64,000 nt of DNA from Bimastos eiseni (Eukaryota > Annelida > Clitellata > Crassiclitellata > Lumbricidae). Below are positions 62,795 to 64,000 of the stretch, in pieces. Within the stretch, counting starts at the first letter, position 1, and every line of letters begins with the position of its first letter. Under the pieces are notes generated by a model, which saw nothing but the letters and a program-made list of their open reading frames with translations, did not search any database and was not told the DNA's origin. A program made the translations under genes and the position numbers. The DNA lies in assembly GCA_959347315.1 (NCBI GenBank), contig OY365815.1, positions 20,701,200 through 20,765,199 of the forward strand, in the 5' to 3' direction.

Positions 62795-62854
62795 GCACTA
62801 GACGCCTCTGATATATCGAGTGACGCTATATAAGTTTTTCATTACAATTACAAC
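62795..62854 (+). repeat. Retroelement 3' tail fragment just after TFAP2 exon 4
   Basis: GACGCCTCTGATATATCGAG followed by TGACGCTATATAAG and an ATTACAATTACAA tail has the layout of the L2-like or SINE 3' ends seen elsewhere in the window (GCGCTATATAA plus a short-unit tail). Only the tail is present. Confidence 0.5.
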
Positions 62855-62862
62855 AGGCGCGA

Positions 62863-63075
62863 ATGTTGTCTGAATTAGATATGCATTACCGTCGTCTAGA
62901 AAAAGTGAATAGTGACTGTCAATTTCTTTACTTCCTCTTCCTTTGCATCATTATCGTTGTTTTAATAAAAGTACTATGGGATCGTGAACTTGACAAATGG
63001 CCGAAGAACAATGAGAATTTATTCTTACCCATTGCCGCAGAAAGGCTGGCACAAGGCACTGATGAAACGCCATGA
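62863..63075 (+). other. Unassigned 70-residue ORF with one predicted membrane segment
   Basis: ATG-initiated frame MLSELDMHYRRLEKVNSDCQ followed by a strongly hydrophobic stretch (about residues 21-42), then a charged tail with DRELDKWPKNNE. It has the layout of a small single-pass membrane protein, and composition is not repeat-driven. I recognise no family, and a chance ORF of this size is possible. It lies inside TFAP2 intron 4, directly after a retroelement tail. Confidence 0.2.
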
Positions 63076-64000
63076 ATGAGAAAACGATAAATTCACGCTA
63101 AGCCTAAATTAATGAAAATTTTGCTTTTCCTTGTAATAAAAGTGGTATGGGCCTACTATATATAGTAGTACATGTATATGCAGGTCCGAACGTTGAGAAT
63201 TTCGGCTACCCCGTTTCCCCCGATAGTTACCCTCACGCATGCCGGCCATTCCCAGGTCCTCAGTCTCAATAGCTGCGCTATGGGCAGTCCGTGTTCCTGA
63301 CGCCAATCGTTGACTGTCTTCGATATACCATGAACTATACTGCGATTTAACGATCTGAACAACATCTTCTAGGGTCTTAATGCTTTTCTAACACGTCACC
63401 CCCCGAGTCTTGTTATGTACGCGTGAGTGTTGTCAATGAGATGTACTCTGGATTTCCAGTCCACAAGGTAGCGTCTCTGTCATTGGTTAATTTATGCTCT
63501 ATAAATTATGTATGCTTAGTTTTTGCTTACATTACAGTCTAACAACACAATACAATACACGCAAAACAATAAGTATTGAGATTTTGAGTTTTTTTTATAA
63601 ATGCCAGTTATAAAGTCCGTATACGTACATTTACATTCATACATATAATACGTGTACAATTGTACATACATGTATATATGCATGCACACACATACATATA
63701 TACATACATATAACGAAACTGAACGCATCTGACAAGTCCGAACATATTATCGTGTATCAAACGCGTGGGCATATTCCCAAAAATATAGTCTGTGACAACG
63801 TATAGGCCTATACACGTTTATACGTAGAATCTGCTTTGAAATGATGAGAAGATGGTTTGATGGGCTGCGTCGTCTTCTGACTCTTCTCTCCCTTTAAGGT
63901 CAGGTGTCGTCGTAAAGACATCGTTCGGTGTCTGTGAGCGTAATCGAGGTCCATTAAGATAAGCGTTAGATGCGCTGTCCACTGTCCATGCAGGACAATC

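Larger units (their letters stand above)
62723..64000 (+). other. TFAP2: TFAP2 intron 4, left part
   Basis: Starts gtaggt and runs past the window. No match to the next AP-2 exon (expected to begin Ala-Lys-Ser-Lys with the basic region) is visible. Contains a retroelement tail and a 70-codon ATG frame at 62863-63075. Confidence 0.75.

Noticed and set aside
62723..64000. Next TFAP2 exon (start Ala-Lys-Ser-Lys, basic region)
   Set aside because: No such coding sequence or fitting acceptor seen; the exon must be outside the window.

Overview
The window is animal genomic DNA: long introns, GT-AG splice sites, dense microsatellites, non-LTR retrotransposon debris and one cut-and-paste transposon. 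There is no sign of operons, bacterial ribosome binding sites or CRISPR. The only host gene I can support is a TFAP2 (AP-2) family transcription factor on the + strand. Organism: a metazoan, probably an aquatic invertebrate. The over-represented palindrome TAGGCCTA and the L2/CR1-like retroelements fit an echinoderm or hemichordate type of genome, but that placement is a weak inference.

Layout. 1-24,030 is 5' flanking DNA: a 1.76 kb TTAA-flanked foldback element (189-1950), retrotransposon 3' ends (about 2340-3060 and 10240-10560, both minus), a 330-nt polypyrimidine tract (10731-11064), a 19-bp minisatellite (11687-11933), a 26-bp AT-rich minisatellite (18783-18882), a SINE candidate near 22150-22270 and many (TA)n runs. 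24,030-24,886 is a GC-richer candidate promoter and 5' leader with three CCAAT boxes and three upstream ORFs. TFAP2 exon 1 is 24887-24922, exon 2 45822-46397, exon 3 56532-56592 and exon 4 62509-62722. The remaining exons (rest of the DNA-binding domain and the helix-span-helix) must lie past base 64,000. The four exons join in frame (phases 0, 0, 1, 2) and give the first 295 residues.

Intron 1 (20.9 kb) holds microsatellites, a SINE candidate and a GC-rich island at 37,880-38,220 with a possible alternative first exon. Intron 2 (10.1 kb) carries an apparently complete 1,382-bp Tc1/mariner-superfamily element (54128-55509) with perfect 26-bp terminal inverted repeats, a TA target duplication and an intact 364-residue DD37D transposase. 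Intron 3 (5.9 kb) is full of L2/CR1-like reverse transcriptase fragments, one ending about 55 bp before exon 4. Another retroelement tail lies about 75 bp after exon 4.

The genes do not form a pathway: one host developmental regulator has been colonised in its introns and flank by selfish elements. Most open frames in the window are microsatellite artefacts (poly-Tyr/Ile from TA, poly-Asp/Glu from GAN repeats, poly-Pro/Ser from CCT repeats) and are not annotated as genes.
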